Positions 7,950 to 17,714 of a stretch of 35,525 nt of DNA are shown one piece after another. The position numbers were made by a program, and so were the translations under genes. The number at the start of each line of letters is the position of its first letter. Positions within the stretch are counted from its first letter, which is position 1. The stretch covers positions 1 to 35,525 of the forward strand of contig CAYQME010000023.1 of NCBI GenBank assembly GCA_964418645.1, given 5' to 3'. The notes beneath the pieces are model-generated. The model was not told where the DNA came from. It worked only from the letters and a program-made list of their open reading frames with translations, and searched no databases. The DNA is from JAADHG01 sp964418645 (lineage in GTDB: Bacteria > Bacteroidota > Bacteroidia > Flavobacteriales > Flavobacteriaceae).

Positions 7950-7984
7950 AAGGTAGGAGTTTTAAAAGTTTAATTGTTATATAG
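7950..7984 (+). promoter_or_regulatory. Candidate ECF promoter copy 2 (drives fecR and TonB receptor)
   Basis: AAGGTAGGAGTTTTA, AAAGTTTAAT, TGTTATATAG; same layout as 7385-7351 on the other strand, with four substitutions. It lies in the 54-nt gap between the sigma gene and fecR and ends 14 nt before the fecR ATG, so fecR and the receptor can be transcribed separately from the sigma gene. Confidence 0.65.
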
Positions 7985-7998
7985 TTGTAAGAAGAATT

Positions 7999-8895
7999 AT
8001 GAAACGAGAAGATTTAATAAAGAAATGGTTGGATAACGAACTAAACGTTCAAGAACTTGAGGCCTTTAAACAGCTTGAAGATTATAACGATTTAGTACAA
8101 CTATCAGATAGCGTAATGCAGTTTAAAGCTCCCGAATACAATATTTCGGAGGAGCTTAATACTGCTTTAATGCATATTAATTCTGAGGAACGTTCTAAAA
8201 ATTGGTTAAGGCCTTTTTTACGAATTGCTGCAATATTAGCACTTTCATTTAGCGTGTATTATTATACGACAACATTAGACACAAATATATCTACACTTGC
8301 TGCTCAAAAAACTGAAATACAATTACCTGATGCATCTCAAGTATTACTTAATGCGTCTTCGACCTTAACTTATAATAAGAATGACTGGGAAACCAATCGC
8401 GATGTTACACTTGAAGGTGAGGCCTTTTTTAAAGTGACTAAAGGTTCTAAATTTAGTGTCAACACCTCAACTGGCACAGTTACTGTATTAGGAACTCAAT
8501 TTAATATAAAACAGCGTCATAATTATTTTGAAGTTATTTGTTACGAAGGTTCCGTAAAAGTTACTCACAACACAAATACTGTAATTCTTAAACCAGGAAA
8601 TAGCTTTTTATTAATAGATGGGGGAATTATTGCTAAAGAAAAAGAAACAGCCTCAAATCCATCATGGATTAATAATGAAAGTTCCTTCAAAAGTATGCCA
8701 TTCGCTTATGTTATTCGTGAGTTTGAAAGACAATACAATGTTACTATTAATACTCAAGAAATAGATTTAAAACAGTTATTTACTGGAAATTTTGTGCATA
8801 ACAACAAAGAACTTGCACTAAAATCTATAACTTTACCGTTAAATCTAAATTATAGCTTACAAAACAATAAAGCTATAGTATTATGGCGTGAGTAA
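7999..8895 (+). CDS. FecR-family anti-sigma factor
   Basis: The 298-residue protein is an inner-membrane anti-sigma factor. A cytoplasmic N-terminal part (1-69, starting MKREDLIKKWLDNELNVQE) would bind the sigma factor; one membrane segment lies at about 71-90; the periplasmic FecR domain follows at about 103-197 (LPDASQVLLNASSTLTY, LEGEAFFKV, VTVLGTQFNI). A C-terminal DUF4974-type domain at about 228-296 contains the FERQYNVTI and LFTGNF motifs and resembles the STN fold, which fits direct contact with the STN domain of the receptor. In the FecIRA paradigm, ligand-loaded receptor signals through FecR to free the sigma factor. Its end overlaps the start of the receptor gene by 8 nt, so the two are translationally coupled. 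Confidence 0.93.
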   Translation: MKREDLIKKWLDNELNVQELEAFKQLEDYNDLVQLSDSVMQFKAPEYNISEELNTALMHINSEERSKNWLRPFLRIAAILALSFSVYYYTTTLDTNISTLAAQKTEIQLPDASQVLLNASSTLTYNKNDWETNRDVTLEGEAFFKVTKGSKFSVNTSTGTVTVLGTQFNIKQRHNYFEVICYEGSVKVTHNTNTVILKPGNSFLLIDGGIIAKEKETASNPSWINNESSFKSMPFAYVIREFERQYNVTINTQEIDLKQLFTGNFVHNNKELALKSITLPLNLNYSLQNNKAIVLWRE

Positions 8896-11194
8896 AACAA
8901 CTTTAGTTTTTCAATATATTCTCTTATTTTTCTTTAGTTTTTTGAATTCAGAAGCGCAATCAATTAAAGAAGAACAGCAAATTCTTATTTCTTTTTTAAA
9001 AGAAGTTGAAACACAATATAATGTTCAATTTTCATATGCCGATGCCAACTTAAAAGGAAAAACTATTAGTGTTCCTTCACAAAAATTATCGTTTGAAGAA
9101 TTACTTATTTACCTAGAGAATAATACCCATTTAGTTTTTGAAAGACTCAATAATACTTTTATCGTTATTAAAAAAGGAAAACAACCCAAACCATTTAATA
9201 CTCAATTCCTAGATGAAGTTGTTTTAACCGATTACCTTACAAAAGGTATCTCCCTGAAAAAAGACGGTACAACAACCTTGAAACCAAATACTTTTGGTAT
9301 TCTACCGGGACTCATTGAACCGGATGTGCTACAAGTAATACAAGCACTGCCTGGTATTCAAAGTGTAGACGAGCGCGTTTCTAACGTAAATATTAGAGGG
9401 GGCACACATGACCAAAATCTTATACTTTGGGATGGTATTAAAATGTACCAATCTGGTCACTTTTTTGGATTAATCTCTGCCTTTAATCCGTATTTAACTC
9501 AAGATGTAATAGTGTCAAAAAATGGGACTAGCTCCATGTATGGCGATGGTGTTTCTAGTATTGTTGATATGCGCTCATCTAACGTTATTAGCCAAGATGC
9601 ATCAGGCGGAGCAGGTTTTAATTTAATAAATGCTGGTGCTTACGCAAAAATACCATTAAGCAAAAAAAGCAAAATACAATTATCAGCAAGACGCTCTGTT
9701 ACCGATTTAATTTTAACACCTACTTACGACCAATATTTCAAACGTATTTTTCAAGACACAGATCTTACTAAAAACCAAAACAATTCTATTTCTAGAAACG
9801 AACGGTTTTATTTTTATGATGTAACAGCTAAACTATTGTATAATATCTCTAAAAAGGATGAATTGCGTGTTAACTTTTTAAATGTTTACAATAATTTAAA
9901 TTATGAAGAGGAATCTAGAATTAACAATAAAGAGGAAATTTTAGACAGCAAGTTAGTACAACGTAATTTTGCAGCATCTTTCGATTATATTAGAAAATGG
10001 AGTTCAAAACTATCCACATCTTTTCAAGTTTATGTGTCGGATTACGAATTAGAAGCCATAAATTTTGATGTGATTAGTAACCAGCGCTTTATTCAAGAAA
10101 ATGAAGTTATTGATAATGGTATAAAGGTTCATTACAAATATCAAATTAATGATAATATATTTTTAAATGGCGGCTATCAGTTTACCGAAGTAGGCATTAG
10201 TAATTTAGAAGATTTAAACAATCCCATTTTTAGAAGACTTATAAAAGAAGTATTAAGAACTCACGCTGTTTTTAATGATATTAGATTTATATCAAATTCA
10301 CAAAATACGAATGTAAGACTTGGAATACGTGCTAATTATTTCGATAAATTTTCAGAAACACTTATTGAGCCCCGACTGAGTTTTAATCAACGCTTTCTAG
10401 ACCACTTTCGCCTAGAGATTTTAGGTGAGTTGAAAAGTCAGACTACTTCGCAAATTATAGATTTACAAAATGATTTTTTAGGTATTGAAAAACGCCGTTG
10501 GATTTTGTCTAACAATAGCACTATCCCAATAATTAAAAGCAAGCAATTTTCCGCAGGACTTCATTTTAATAAAGACAATCTAATAATCAGTGCTGAAGCT
10601 TATATAAAACAAGTAGATGGAATTACAACACGAAGTCAAGGGTTTCAAAACCAATATCAATTTGTAAATGCTATTGGTAATTACAAAGTAAAAGGCGTCG
10701 ATTTTTTAATTAATAAACAGTTTAATAATGTGAGCACATGGTTAAGCTATTCCTATAGTAAAAACGACTATACATTTAAGGGTCTTAATTTTAATAAAGC
10801 ATTTTCGAATAATGTTGATGTTAGACACGCTTTTACCTTTGCTGGAACTTATTCCATCAACAAATTTAAGTTTGCTTTAGGCTTAAATTGGCGTACCGGA
10901 AAGCCATTTACTGAGCCCGATTCCACTAACCCTTTAACTAATAATTTTATTAATTATAACCCTCCTAATAGTAGCAATCTAAACGACTATACCAGAGCTG
11001 ATTTTTCATCGACTTACACATTTAAAGTAGGAAACAACTCTGATGCCATTGTAGGCTTTTCGCTTTGGAATGTTTTAAATAAAGTAAATATAATTAACGC
11101 CTACTACTCTATTAATGATGATAACACGATATCTAAGGTTGAAATTTTATCTTTAGGCATTACGCCAAACTTTAGTTTTAGAGTAAAGTTTTAG
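8888..11194 (+). CDS. TonB-dependent outer-membrane receptor with N-terminal STN signalling domain
   Basis: The 768-residue receptor starts at GTG 8888, overlapping the fecR stop; the signal peptide (VFQYILLFFFSFLNSEAQ) follows at once, which supports this start. Residues about 28-95 form an STN domain (TQYNVQFSYADANLKG to NNTFIVIKKG), a Ton-box-like LDEVVLTDY lies at 108-116, the plug covers about 130-232 (LPGIQSVDERVSNVNIRGG), and the rest is a 22-strand barrel ending in Phe as outer-membrane proteins do. There is no carboxypeptidase-like domain and no SusD partner nearby, so this is a FecA-like transducer and not a glycan SusC. It imports an unknown ligand, driven by TonB-ExbBD, and signals to FecR. 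The ligand is not deducible. Confidence 0.92.
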   Translation: MSKTTLVFQYILLFFFSFLNSEAQSIKEEQQILISFLKEVETQYNVQFSYADANLKGKTISVPSQKLSFEELLIYLENNTHLVFERLNNTFIVIKKGKQPKPFNTQFLDEVVLTDYLTKGISLKKDGTTTLKPNTFGILPGLIEPDVLQVIQALPGIQSVDERVSNVNIRGGTHDQNLILWDGIKMYQSGHFFGLISAFNPYLTQDVIVSKNGTSSMYGDGVSSIVDMRSSNVISQDASGGAGFNLINAGAYAKIPLSKKSKIQLSARRSVTDLILTPTYDQYFKRIFQDTDLTKNQNNSISRNERFYFYDVTAKLLYNISKKDELRVNFLNVYNNLNYEEESRINNKEEILDSKLVQRNFAASFDYIRKWSSKLSTSFQVYVSDYELEAINFDVISNQRFIQENEVIDNGIKVHYKYQINDNIFLNGGYQFTEVGISNLEDLNNPIFRRLIKEVLRTHAVFNDIRFISNSQNTNVRLGIRANYFDKFSETLIEPRLSFNQRFLDHFRLEILGELKSQTTSQIIDLQNDFLGIEKRRWILSNNSTIPIIKSKQFSAGLHFNKDNLIISAEAYIKQVDGITTRSQGFQNQYQFVNAIGNYKVKGVDFLINKQFNNVSTWLSYSYSKNDYTFKGLNFNKAFSNNVDVRHAFTFAGTYSINKFKFALGLNWRTGKPFTEPDSTNPLTNNFINYNPPNSSNLNDYTRADFSSTYTFKVGNNSDAIVGFSLWNVLNKVNIINAYYSINDDNTISKVEILSLGITPNFSFRVKF

Positions 11195-11290
11195 TATTTG
11201 AAATTGAATATAAATATACTAACTTAGCTTATCTCAAATACGCTTATAAATCTACTTTTATTTAATTCTAAATAATTAAATCTATACAAT

Positions 11291-14200
11291 ATGATTTTTA
11301 AGAAATTATTTTATATTCCTCATTTCTATGTATTATTATTCTCTTTCATTTTAACTTCATTTTCAGTATTTCCTCAAGGGTTTGAAGGCTATTATAGATT
11401 TCCAACCGTGCATCAAAATACGGTAGTATTTACTGCTGAAGGAGATTTGTGGACTGTTTCATTAGATGGCGGATTAGCACAGCGTTTAACCACACATCAA
11501 GAAGAAGAACGTTACCCTGTAGTTTCTTCTGATGGAAAAACTGTTGCTTATTCTGCAACTTACGAAGGTCCAACTGAATTATATACAATTCCAATTACTG
11601 GAGGATTACCAACACGATGGACTTATCAAAGTGCAAGGGCGATTCCAACAACTTGGACACCCGATGGCAAAATTGCTTACGCAACATATGGTTATGCTAC
11701 ACTTCCAGATTGGCAAATGGTTACTATAGACACAAAAACAAAGAAAAAAACTAGAATCCCACTAAGTCAGGCAAGTGAAGCTTCTTATGATGATACTGGT
11801 AAAACTATCTTCTTCGTTCGACCAGCCTATCACGGAAATGTTACTAAAAGATACCAAGGAGGAACTGCAAGACAAATTTGGAAGTTTACAGAAGGTGAAG
11901 AAGAAGCAATTAAATTAACAACCGATTATAAAGGTGAAAGCCATCATCCTATGTGGACAAATAATAGAGTCTATTTTATTACAGATAGAGATGGCATTAT
12001 GAATATTTGGTCTATGAATGTTAATGGTAAGGATTTAAAACAACATACCAAACATAAAGGATTAGATGTTCGATATGCTAAGGTTTGGAATTCTACAATA
12101 GTTTATCAATTAGGTGCAGATATTTGGAAATATAACATCAATTCAAATGAATACTCAAAAATTAATATTCGATTGGCAACCGATTTAGACCAATTGAGAG
12201 AAAAATGGGAAGAAAATCCATCGCAGTACATCACATCAGTTAACCCAAACAAAGATGGAAGTAAAATAGTAATTACGGCAAGAGGTCGTGCTTTTGTAGC
12301 TCCAGTTAAATCTGGTAGATTCGTTGAGTTCACACATCAAAAAAATGTTCGTTATAGAGATGCAACATTTTCTGCTGATGCGAAAAGCATTTATACCCTT
12401 TCAGATGAAAGTGGTGAATTTGAATTTGTGAGCATGCCATCAAATGGAATTGACAACAACAAACCCATTACGTCAAACGGAAGCGTACTTAGATATGCTG
12501 GTGTACCTTCTCCAGATGGAAAATGGATTGCCTATGACGATTTAGAGAACAATATGTTCTTATTGAATATTGCAAATGGAGAAAGCACAAAAATATCGAC
12601 GAACGAAGAAGGAATTGGATCTTTTTCGTGGGCTCCAGACAGCAAATGGATTGCATTCGTGCAATATGCGAATAACACAATGGCTCAAATTCATGTACAT
12701 GGATTAGCAACGGGAAAATCATTTGAACTAACAACGGATAGAGCAAATAGTTTATCTCCACAATGGAGTACAGATGGAAAATTTATCTATTTCTTATCCG
12801 ATAGAAGTTTTACAACGATTGTCGGAAGCCCTTGGGGAACGAGACAACCAGAACCCTACTTTGATGCTAGTGAAAAATTATACCATGTAGCACTTCAAAA
12901 AGACGTAAGGTCTCCATTTAGACCAAATGATGAATTAAGTGAAAAAGATAAAAAAGAAGAAACCAGTAATAAAAAAAGTGAAGAAAAAATGGTTTCGGTA
13001 AATATTGATATTGAAGGAATAACGAAAAGAATAATTGAAGTTCCTATAAAACCTGGAAACTACAAGGGGTTGGCTATTAATAAAAAAGCAATTTATCTTG
13101 CTACAAGTTCTACTGGAGTCCATAGTAAGACTCATTTAGGAGTTGTTAAAATAGACAATAAAGATGTGAAACTTAAAACTATGGTAGAAGGTATCAGAAG
13201 TTTTAAAATGACTAGCGATAGGAAAAAGATATTAGTCAGAAAAGGTAGTAATTACTATATGATTATGGCTGGTACGGAAAAAGTTAGCGATTTAAGTGAT
13301 TCAAAAATTAACTTGGGTGGATGGAAATTTACCATTACTCCGCAAGAAGACTGGAAGCAAATATTTACAGATGCATGGAGAATGGAGCGCGATTATTTTT
13401 ACGATAAGAATATGCATGGTGTTAATTGGAAGGCAATGCATGATAAATATTATCCATTAGTTAATCGCGTGACTACAAGAAACGAATTATCAGACTTAAT
13501 AGGACGTTTTGTTGGAGAACTATCTGCACTACATACAAGTGTGCGTGGAGGTGATATTAGAGGGGATCAAAAAAATATTACTGTGGCAAGTTTGGGAGTC
13601 CGATTTATTAGAGATGAAAAGGCAGGCGGATACAAGATTGATCATATTTACAAAGCAGATCCTGATTATCCTGATGAGAAATCGCCGTTAGACGATCCAT
13701 TTCTTGGCATTAAAGAAGGTGATGTAATTACTAATATAAACGGAAAGTCCACCTTATCTGTCATTGATATAGGAGAATTGATTAGAAATAAATCAGGAAA
13801 GCAAGTTCGTTTATCAATTTTAAGTGGAACTTCTAAAAAAGATGTCATAGTGGTTCCATTCAACAACGAATTTAATTTACGATATAGAGATTGGGAATAC
13901 TCTAACCGTTTAAAAGTAGAACAAAAATCGGATAATGATATCGGATATGTTCATTTGAGAGCCATGGGAAGTAACGATGTCAATCAATGGTATCGTGAAT
14001 TCTATCCTGTTTTTGATAGACCAGGGTTGATTATTGATGTAAGACATAATAACGGAGGGAACATCGATAGTTTTATCTTGGAAAAACTACTACGTAAAGC
14101 TTGGATGTATTGGAAATCTAGATCTGGCAAGCCACAATGGAATATGCAATATGCCTTTAGAGGTCATATTGTAATTTTAGTCGATGAAGACACGTCTTCA

Positions 14201-14545
14201 GATGGAGAAGCATTTGCAGATGGCTTTAAAAAATTGAAATTAGGTACTGCTATTGGAACTAGAACCTGGGGAGGAGAAATATGGTTAAGTGGTGTTAATA
14301 AATTAAGTGATGGTGGAATTGCTAGAGCACCAATGACGGGTGTTTATGGAAATGATCGTACATGGCTTATTGAAGGCCATGGCTTTGAACCAGATATTGT
14401 TGTAGATAATTTACCTCATGCTACTTTTAAAGGTGAAGATGCACAACTTAAAGCTGCAATTGAGTTTTTAAAGAAGCGTATCTCTGAAGACCCTAGAGAG
14501 GTTCCAAAAGCTCCAGAGTACCCAGATAAGTCTTTTAAAAATTAA
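11291..14545 (+). CDS. Tricorn-type S41 protease with beta-propellers and PDZ domain
   Basis: The 1084-residue protein carries a signal peptide (about 1-29, ending FPQG), so it is exported. Residues about 35-330 and 330-680 contain repeated propeller blades (AYSATYEGPTELY, WAPDSKWIAF, WSTDGKFIYFLSDR), matching the tricorn beta6 and beta7 propellers. A charged linker (548-566, rich in Lys/Glu) divides the second. The core C1 region follows at about 690, then a PDZ domain at about 765-860 (LGVRFI, IKEGDVITNING), then the C2 domain with the S41 nucleophile. By comparison with tricorn the catalytic set is His748 (LSALHTS), Ser970-Asp971 (TSSDGEAFADG) and Glu1028 (WLIEGHG). All are present, so it is probably active on peptides. 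It begins 96 nt after the receptor gene and its relation to that locus is unknown. Confidence 0.94.
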   Translation: MIFKKLFYIPHFYVLLFSFILTSFSVFPQGFEGYYRFPTVHQNTVVFTAEGDLWTVSLDGGLAQRLTTHQEEERYPVVSSDGKTVAYSATYEGPTELYTIPITGGLPTRWTYQSARAIPTTWTPDGKIAYATYGYATLPDWQMVTIDTKTKKKTRIPLSQASEASYDDTGKTIFFVRPAYHGNVTKRYQGGTARQIWKFTEGEEEAIKLTTDYKGESHHPMWTNNRVYFITDRDGIMNIWSMNVNGKDLKQHTKHKGLDVRYAKVWNSTIVYQLGADIWKYNINSNEYSKINIRLATDLDQLREKWEENPSQYITSVNPNKDGSKIVITARGRAFVAPVKSGRFVEFTHQKNVRYRDATFSADAKSIYTLSDESGEFEFVSMPSNGIDNNKPITSNGSVLRYAGVPSPDGKWIAYDDLENNMFLLNIANGESTKISTNEEGIGSFSWAPDSKWIAFVQYANNTMAQIHVHGLATGKSFELTTDRANSLSPQWSTDGKFIYFLSDRSFTTIVGSPWGTRQPEPYFDASEKLYHVALQKDVRSPFRPNDELSEKDKKEETSNKKSEEKMVSVNIDIEGITKRIIEVPIKPGNYKGLAINKKAIYLATSSTGVHSKTHLGVVKIDNKDVKLKTMVEGIRSFKMTSDRKKILVRKGSNYYMIMAGTEKVSDLSDSKINLGGWKFTITPQEDWKQIFTDAWRMERDYFYDKNMHGVNWKAMHDKYYPLVNRVTTRNELSDLIGRFVGELSALHTSVRGGDIRGDQKNITVASLGVRFIRDEKAGGYKIDHIYKADPDYPDEKSPLDDPFLGIKEGDVITNINGKSTLSVIDIGELIRNKSGKQVRLSILSGTSKKDVIVVPFNNEFNLRYRDWEYSNRLKVEQKSDNDIGYVHLRAMGSNDVNQWYREFYPVFDRPGLIIDVRHNNGGNIDSFILEKLLRKAWMYWKSRSGKPQWNMQYAFRGHIVILVDEDTSSDGEAFADGFKKLKLGTAIGTRTWGGEIWLSGVNKLSDGGIARAPMTGVYGNDRTWLIEGHGFEPDIVVDNLPHATFKGEDAQLKAAIEFLKKRISEDPREVPKAPEYPDKSFKN

Positions 14546-14602
14546 GTGTAATTTTAAAAAACTAACTTAGACCATTATAACAACTAACTATTTTTAAACT
14601 TA

Positions 14603-15889
14603 TTGACAACTAATATAATTTATCATCGGAAAAAACTTTTTTACTTCTTACTTGTTTTTTTTATAAGTACAAAAGGATTTAGTCAAGTAACCAATAATTC
14701 TTCTCAGAATACATCCTTTTTTTTAACTCCAGAGTTTATTATTGGCAAAACTCTTGAAGCTAATGAAGGTTTTCCAAAAACCAATTTACAAAAAGGAATT
14801 TTTTTAGGCTTTGGAAAGTATAACAGAACCAATGACAAAGAATGGGCTGTAAGATTAAACTACCCTAAAACTGGAGTGTCATTATCCATAATTGACTTTG
14901 GAAATACTAAAAAAGTCGGGAAAGCCTATACAATAATGCCTTTTATGGAATTTGAATTACACAACCGTTGGCACTTTTTAATGGGCGTTGGTGGTTCTTA
15001 TATGGACACACAGTATAATTTAGAGACAAATCCTTTTAATAAAGCAATTACCACCAAATTAAATATGTCTCTTCGCGCTTTTATATATTATAATATGTTT
15101 AAAAATAGTACCATGAATTGGCACTTTGGTTTTGGTTTAATTCATCACTCTAACGGCCATTCAAGATTACCCAATCAAGGTCTTAATTCGTTATTGGCAA
15201 GTATCTCATCAACTATAGATTCAAAATCATCTCACACTAATTTTAAGGAGCCATTACCTAAGCCCAAAAAAGTGAATACACATCAAACCTATTTTTCCAC
15301 TCGAACTGGATTTGGACAAAATGTACTCTCAGAAATATTTAACGATAAAAAACCGGTATATACAGTGGCCTTCTCTGCTGGGAAAATCATAAACAAAACG
15401 TTTAAATTTGGTGGTGGATTTTACTATAGGTTTTATAAACACTACTATGACTATATTAAAAATAATGAAGCTTTAGTAGAGGAAGAATTTCCAGTTTTTA
15501 AAACAAATCCTTTTGGGTATGCTTCCAATTTTGGCCTGTTTGGATCTGTTGAAATACTGATAGATCACTTTGGTTTTGAGTTTGAACTAGGATTAAATAT
15601 CCATAAGCCTTTTTACCAAATAGATTGGAAACTCAATGCAGGATATTCTTTTAGAAATGCAAATAATGAACTAATTGTTAAACTAGGTGAGCTCGATTGG
15701 TATTATGAAATAAAACGTACTATATCTAGCCGTATTGGTCTTAAATATTACTTTATTACAAATGAAAAAACACCAAAACACAACCTGTATCTAGCAGCTC
15801 ATATTAATGCCAATTTTGGGCAAGCAGACTTTACCGAACTTAGCTTAGGGTATGTTTATCGCTCTAAACTAAAAGAACAAAAAAAGTAA
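14603..15889 (+). CDS. PagL-like acyloxyacyl hydrolase (lipid A 3-O-deacylase family)
   Basis: The only usable start in frame is TTG at 14603, since an in-frame stop lies at 14585-14587 and the next codons lack ATG or GTG. A signal peptide follows (KKLFYFLLVFFISTKGFSQ). The mature 400-residue protein is made of beta-hairpins typical of outer-membrane barrels. The active-site signature is in FGLIHHSNGHSRLPNQGLNS, with His182 and Ser183 as the likely catalytic pair, as in the His-Ser-Glu triad of PagL. Barrel strands with alternating aromatic residues continue to a C-terminus LGYVYRSKLKEQKK. The family removes the 3-O acyl chain of lipid A in the outer membrane. At 428 residues it is much longer than Pseudomonas PagL (about 150), a form common in Bacteroidota, so its substrate may differ. 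Confidence 0.8.
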   Translation: MTTNIIYHRKKLFYFLLVFFISTKGFSQVTNNSSQNTSFFLTPEFIIGKTLEANEGFPKTNLQKGIFLGFGKYNRTNDKEWAVRLNYPKTGVSLSIIDFGNTKKVGKAYTIMPFMEFELHNRWHFLMGVGGSYMDTQYNLETNPFNKAITTKLNMSLRAFIYYNMFKNSTMNWHFGFGLIHHSNGHSRLPNQGLNSLLASISSTIDSKSSHTNFKEPLPKPKKVNTHQTYFSTRTGFGQNVLSEIFNDKKPVYTVAFSAGKIINKTFKFGGGFYYRFYKHYYDYIKNNEALVEEEFPVFKTNPFGYASNFGLFGSVEILIDHFGFEFELGLNIHKPFYQIDWKLNAGYSFRNANNELIVKLGELDWYYEIKRTISSRIGLKYYFITNEKTPKHNLYLAAHINANFGQADFTELSLGYVYRSKLKEQKK

Positions 15890-15899
15890 ATAAACATAA

Positions 15900-17684
15900 T
15901 CACATCCTCTCTGGAACATTTATACCTAACAAACTAAACGCATTTTTAATAGTATTGCTAACTACTTGTGAGAGTTGAACTCTAAATGTTTTTTCATTTT
16001 GATTTTCGGCCCCTAAAATAGAAACGTTTTGATAAAACGAATTAAAGTCTTTTACCAAATCATAAGTATAATTAGCAATTAACGCTGGACTGTGGTTTTG
16101 AGCTGCATTCTGAATTACTTCAGGAAATAATTGTAATTGCTTAATCAGTTCTTTTTCTTTTTCATGAAGAGATACTTCAACTGTATTCAACGTAATGTCA
16201 GTATTAAAATTGGCTTTACGTAAAATAGCTTGAATACGCGCGTAAGTATATTGTATAAAAGGCCCTGTGTTTCCTTGAAAATCGACAGATTCTTTTGAAT
16301 CAAATAGAATACGCTTTTTAGGATCTACTTTTAAAATAAAATATTTTAATGCACCTAAACCTATAGTATTATAAATACTTTCTTTATCCTCTTGAGTATA
16401 CCCGTCAAGTTTTCCTAAATCTTGAGAAATCTCTTGAGCTGTTGCAACCATTTCTACAATTAAATCATCAGCATCTACAACCGTTCCTTCCCGACTCTTC
16501 ATTTTACCACTTGGCAAATCTACCATTCCATAACTTAAATGATATAGATTTTTCGCCCATTCAAATCCTAGTTTTTTAAGAATTAAAAACAGCACTTTAA
16601 AATGATAATCTTGTTCATTACCAACGGTATAAACCATACCTCCTATATCTGGATAATCTTTAATACGTTGTATAGCTGTACCTATATCTTGTGTTATATA
16701 AACCGCAGTCCCATCAGCACGTAATACAATTTTTTCGTCCAGACCATCACTAGTTAAATCACACCAAACGGAGCCGTCATCCTTTTTAAAAAAGACACCT
16801 GTTTTTAACCCTTCGGCTACAAACTCTTTTCCTAAAAGGTAAGTGTCACTCTCGTAATAATAGCAATCAAAATCTACACCTAAATTCTTATAGGTAATTT
16901 CAAAACCATCATACACCCATTGGTTCATCATTTTCCAAAGCGCAACCGTTGCTTCATCTCCTGCTTCCCATTTAAGTAGCATTTGTTGAGCTTCTATTAA
17001 AATTGGCGCTTGCTTTTTAGCTTCGTCTTCAGCAATTCCATGAGTTATCAACTCTTCAACTTCCTTTTTATATTCTTGGTCAAATTTTACGTAATAATTA
17101 CCAACAAACTTATCACCTTTTAATCCCGTTCTTACAGGAGTCTCTTCATTTCCAAATCGTTTCCAAGCCAACATACTTTTACAAATATGAATACCTCGAT
17201 CGTTAATAATTTGAGTTTTATAGACTTTTTTCCCTGATGCATTTAAAATCTTTGATACACTATAGCCTAATAAATTATTCCGTATGTGACCAAGGTGTAA
17301 TGGTTTGTTTGTGTTTGGAGATGAATACTCAACCATAATGGCTGTATCATTAGCATTTGGAGTAACATATCCAAAATTTGGTTTCTCTTTTATAGCATTA
17401 AAAAAGTTTAGATAAACAGCATCTGCAATTACAATATTTAAAAAACCCTTCACAACATTAAAACTACTAACGGTATCAACATGTCCAACTAAATAGTTAC
17501 CTAATGCTTCTCCTAATTGTACAGGATTCGTTTTAACCACTCTAAGCATTGAAAATGTCACCACAGTAATATCTCCTTCAAAGTCTTTACGTGTGGCTTG
17601 AAACTCTACAGTTTCTATTTCTGCACTATATAGGTTATGAATTGCTTGCTTTATGTGTTTTGATAAAGTATCCTGAAGATTCAT
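15900..17684 (-). CDS. argS: Arginyl-tRNA synthetase
   Basis: Charges tRNA-Arg in the cytoplasm. The 594-residue class I synthetase has the arginine-specific N-terminal domain (about 1-105, FQATRKDFEGDITVV), the HIGH motif HLGH at 130-133 in SSPNTNKPLHLGHIRNN, the KMSKS-equivalent KMKSR at 394-398, and the anticodon-binding DALR domain ending in FSLLGINVPERM. Length is normal. It converges on the PagL-like gene with 10 nt between the stops. A perfect -7 element lies 23 nt before the ATG. Confidence 0.97.
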   Translation of the reverse strand: MNLQDTLSKHIKQAIHNLYSAEIETVEFQATRKDFEGDITVVTFSMLRVVKTNPVQLGEALGNYLVGHVDTVSSFNVVKGFLNIVIADAVYLNFFNAIKEKPNFGYVTPNANDTAIMVEYSSPNTNKPLHLGHIRNNLLGYSVSKILNASGKKVYKTQIINDRGIHICKSMLAWKRFGNEETPVRTGLKGDKFVGNYYVKFDQEYKKEVEELITHGIAEDEAKKQAPILIEAQQMLLKWEAGDEATVALWKMMNQWVYDGFEITYKNLGVDFDCYYYESDTYLLGKEFVAEGLKTGVFFKKDDGSVWCDLTSDGLDEKIVLRADGTAVYITQDIGTAIQRIKDYPDIGGMVYTVGNEQDYHFKVLFLILKKLGFEWAKNLYHLSYGMVDLPSGKMKSREGTVVDADDLIVEMVATAQEISQDLGKLDGYTQEDKESIYNTIGLGALKYFILKVDPKKRILFDSKESVDFQGNTGPFIQYTYARIQAILRKANFNTDITLNTVEVSLHEKEKELIKQLQLFPEVIQNAAQNHSPALIANYTYDLVKDFNSFYQNVSILGAENQNEKTFRVQLSQVVSNTIKNAFSLLGINVPERM

Positions 17685-17706
17685 TAATTGTAACTTTTTA
17701 AGTGAG

Positions 17707-17714
17707 CAAAGATA
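17707..17714 (-). promoter_or_regulatory. Predicted -7 element for argS
   Basis: Minus-strand TATCTTTG is a perfect TAnnTTTG match 23 nt upstream of the argS ATG. No TTTG at the -33 position. Confidence 0.45.

Noticed and set aside
8888..11194. SusC of a polysaccharide utilisation locus
   Set aside because: No SusD, glycoside hydrolase or carboxypeptidase-like domain; the STN domain and sigma/FecR pair fit a FecA-type receptor better.
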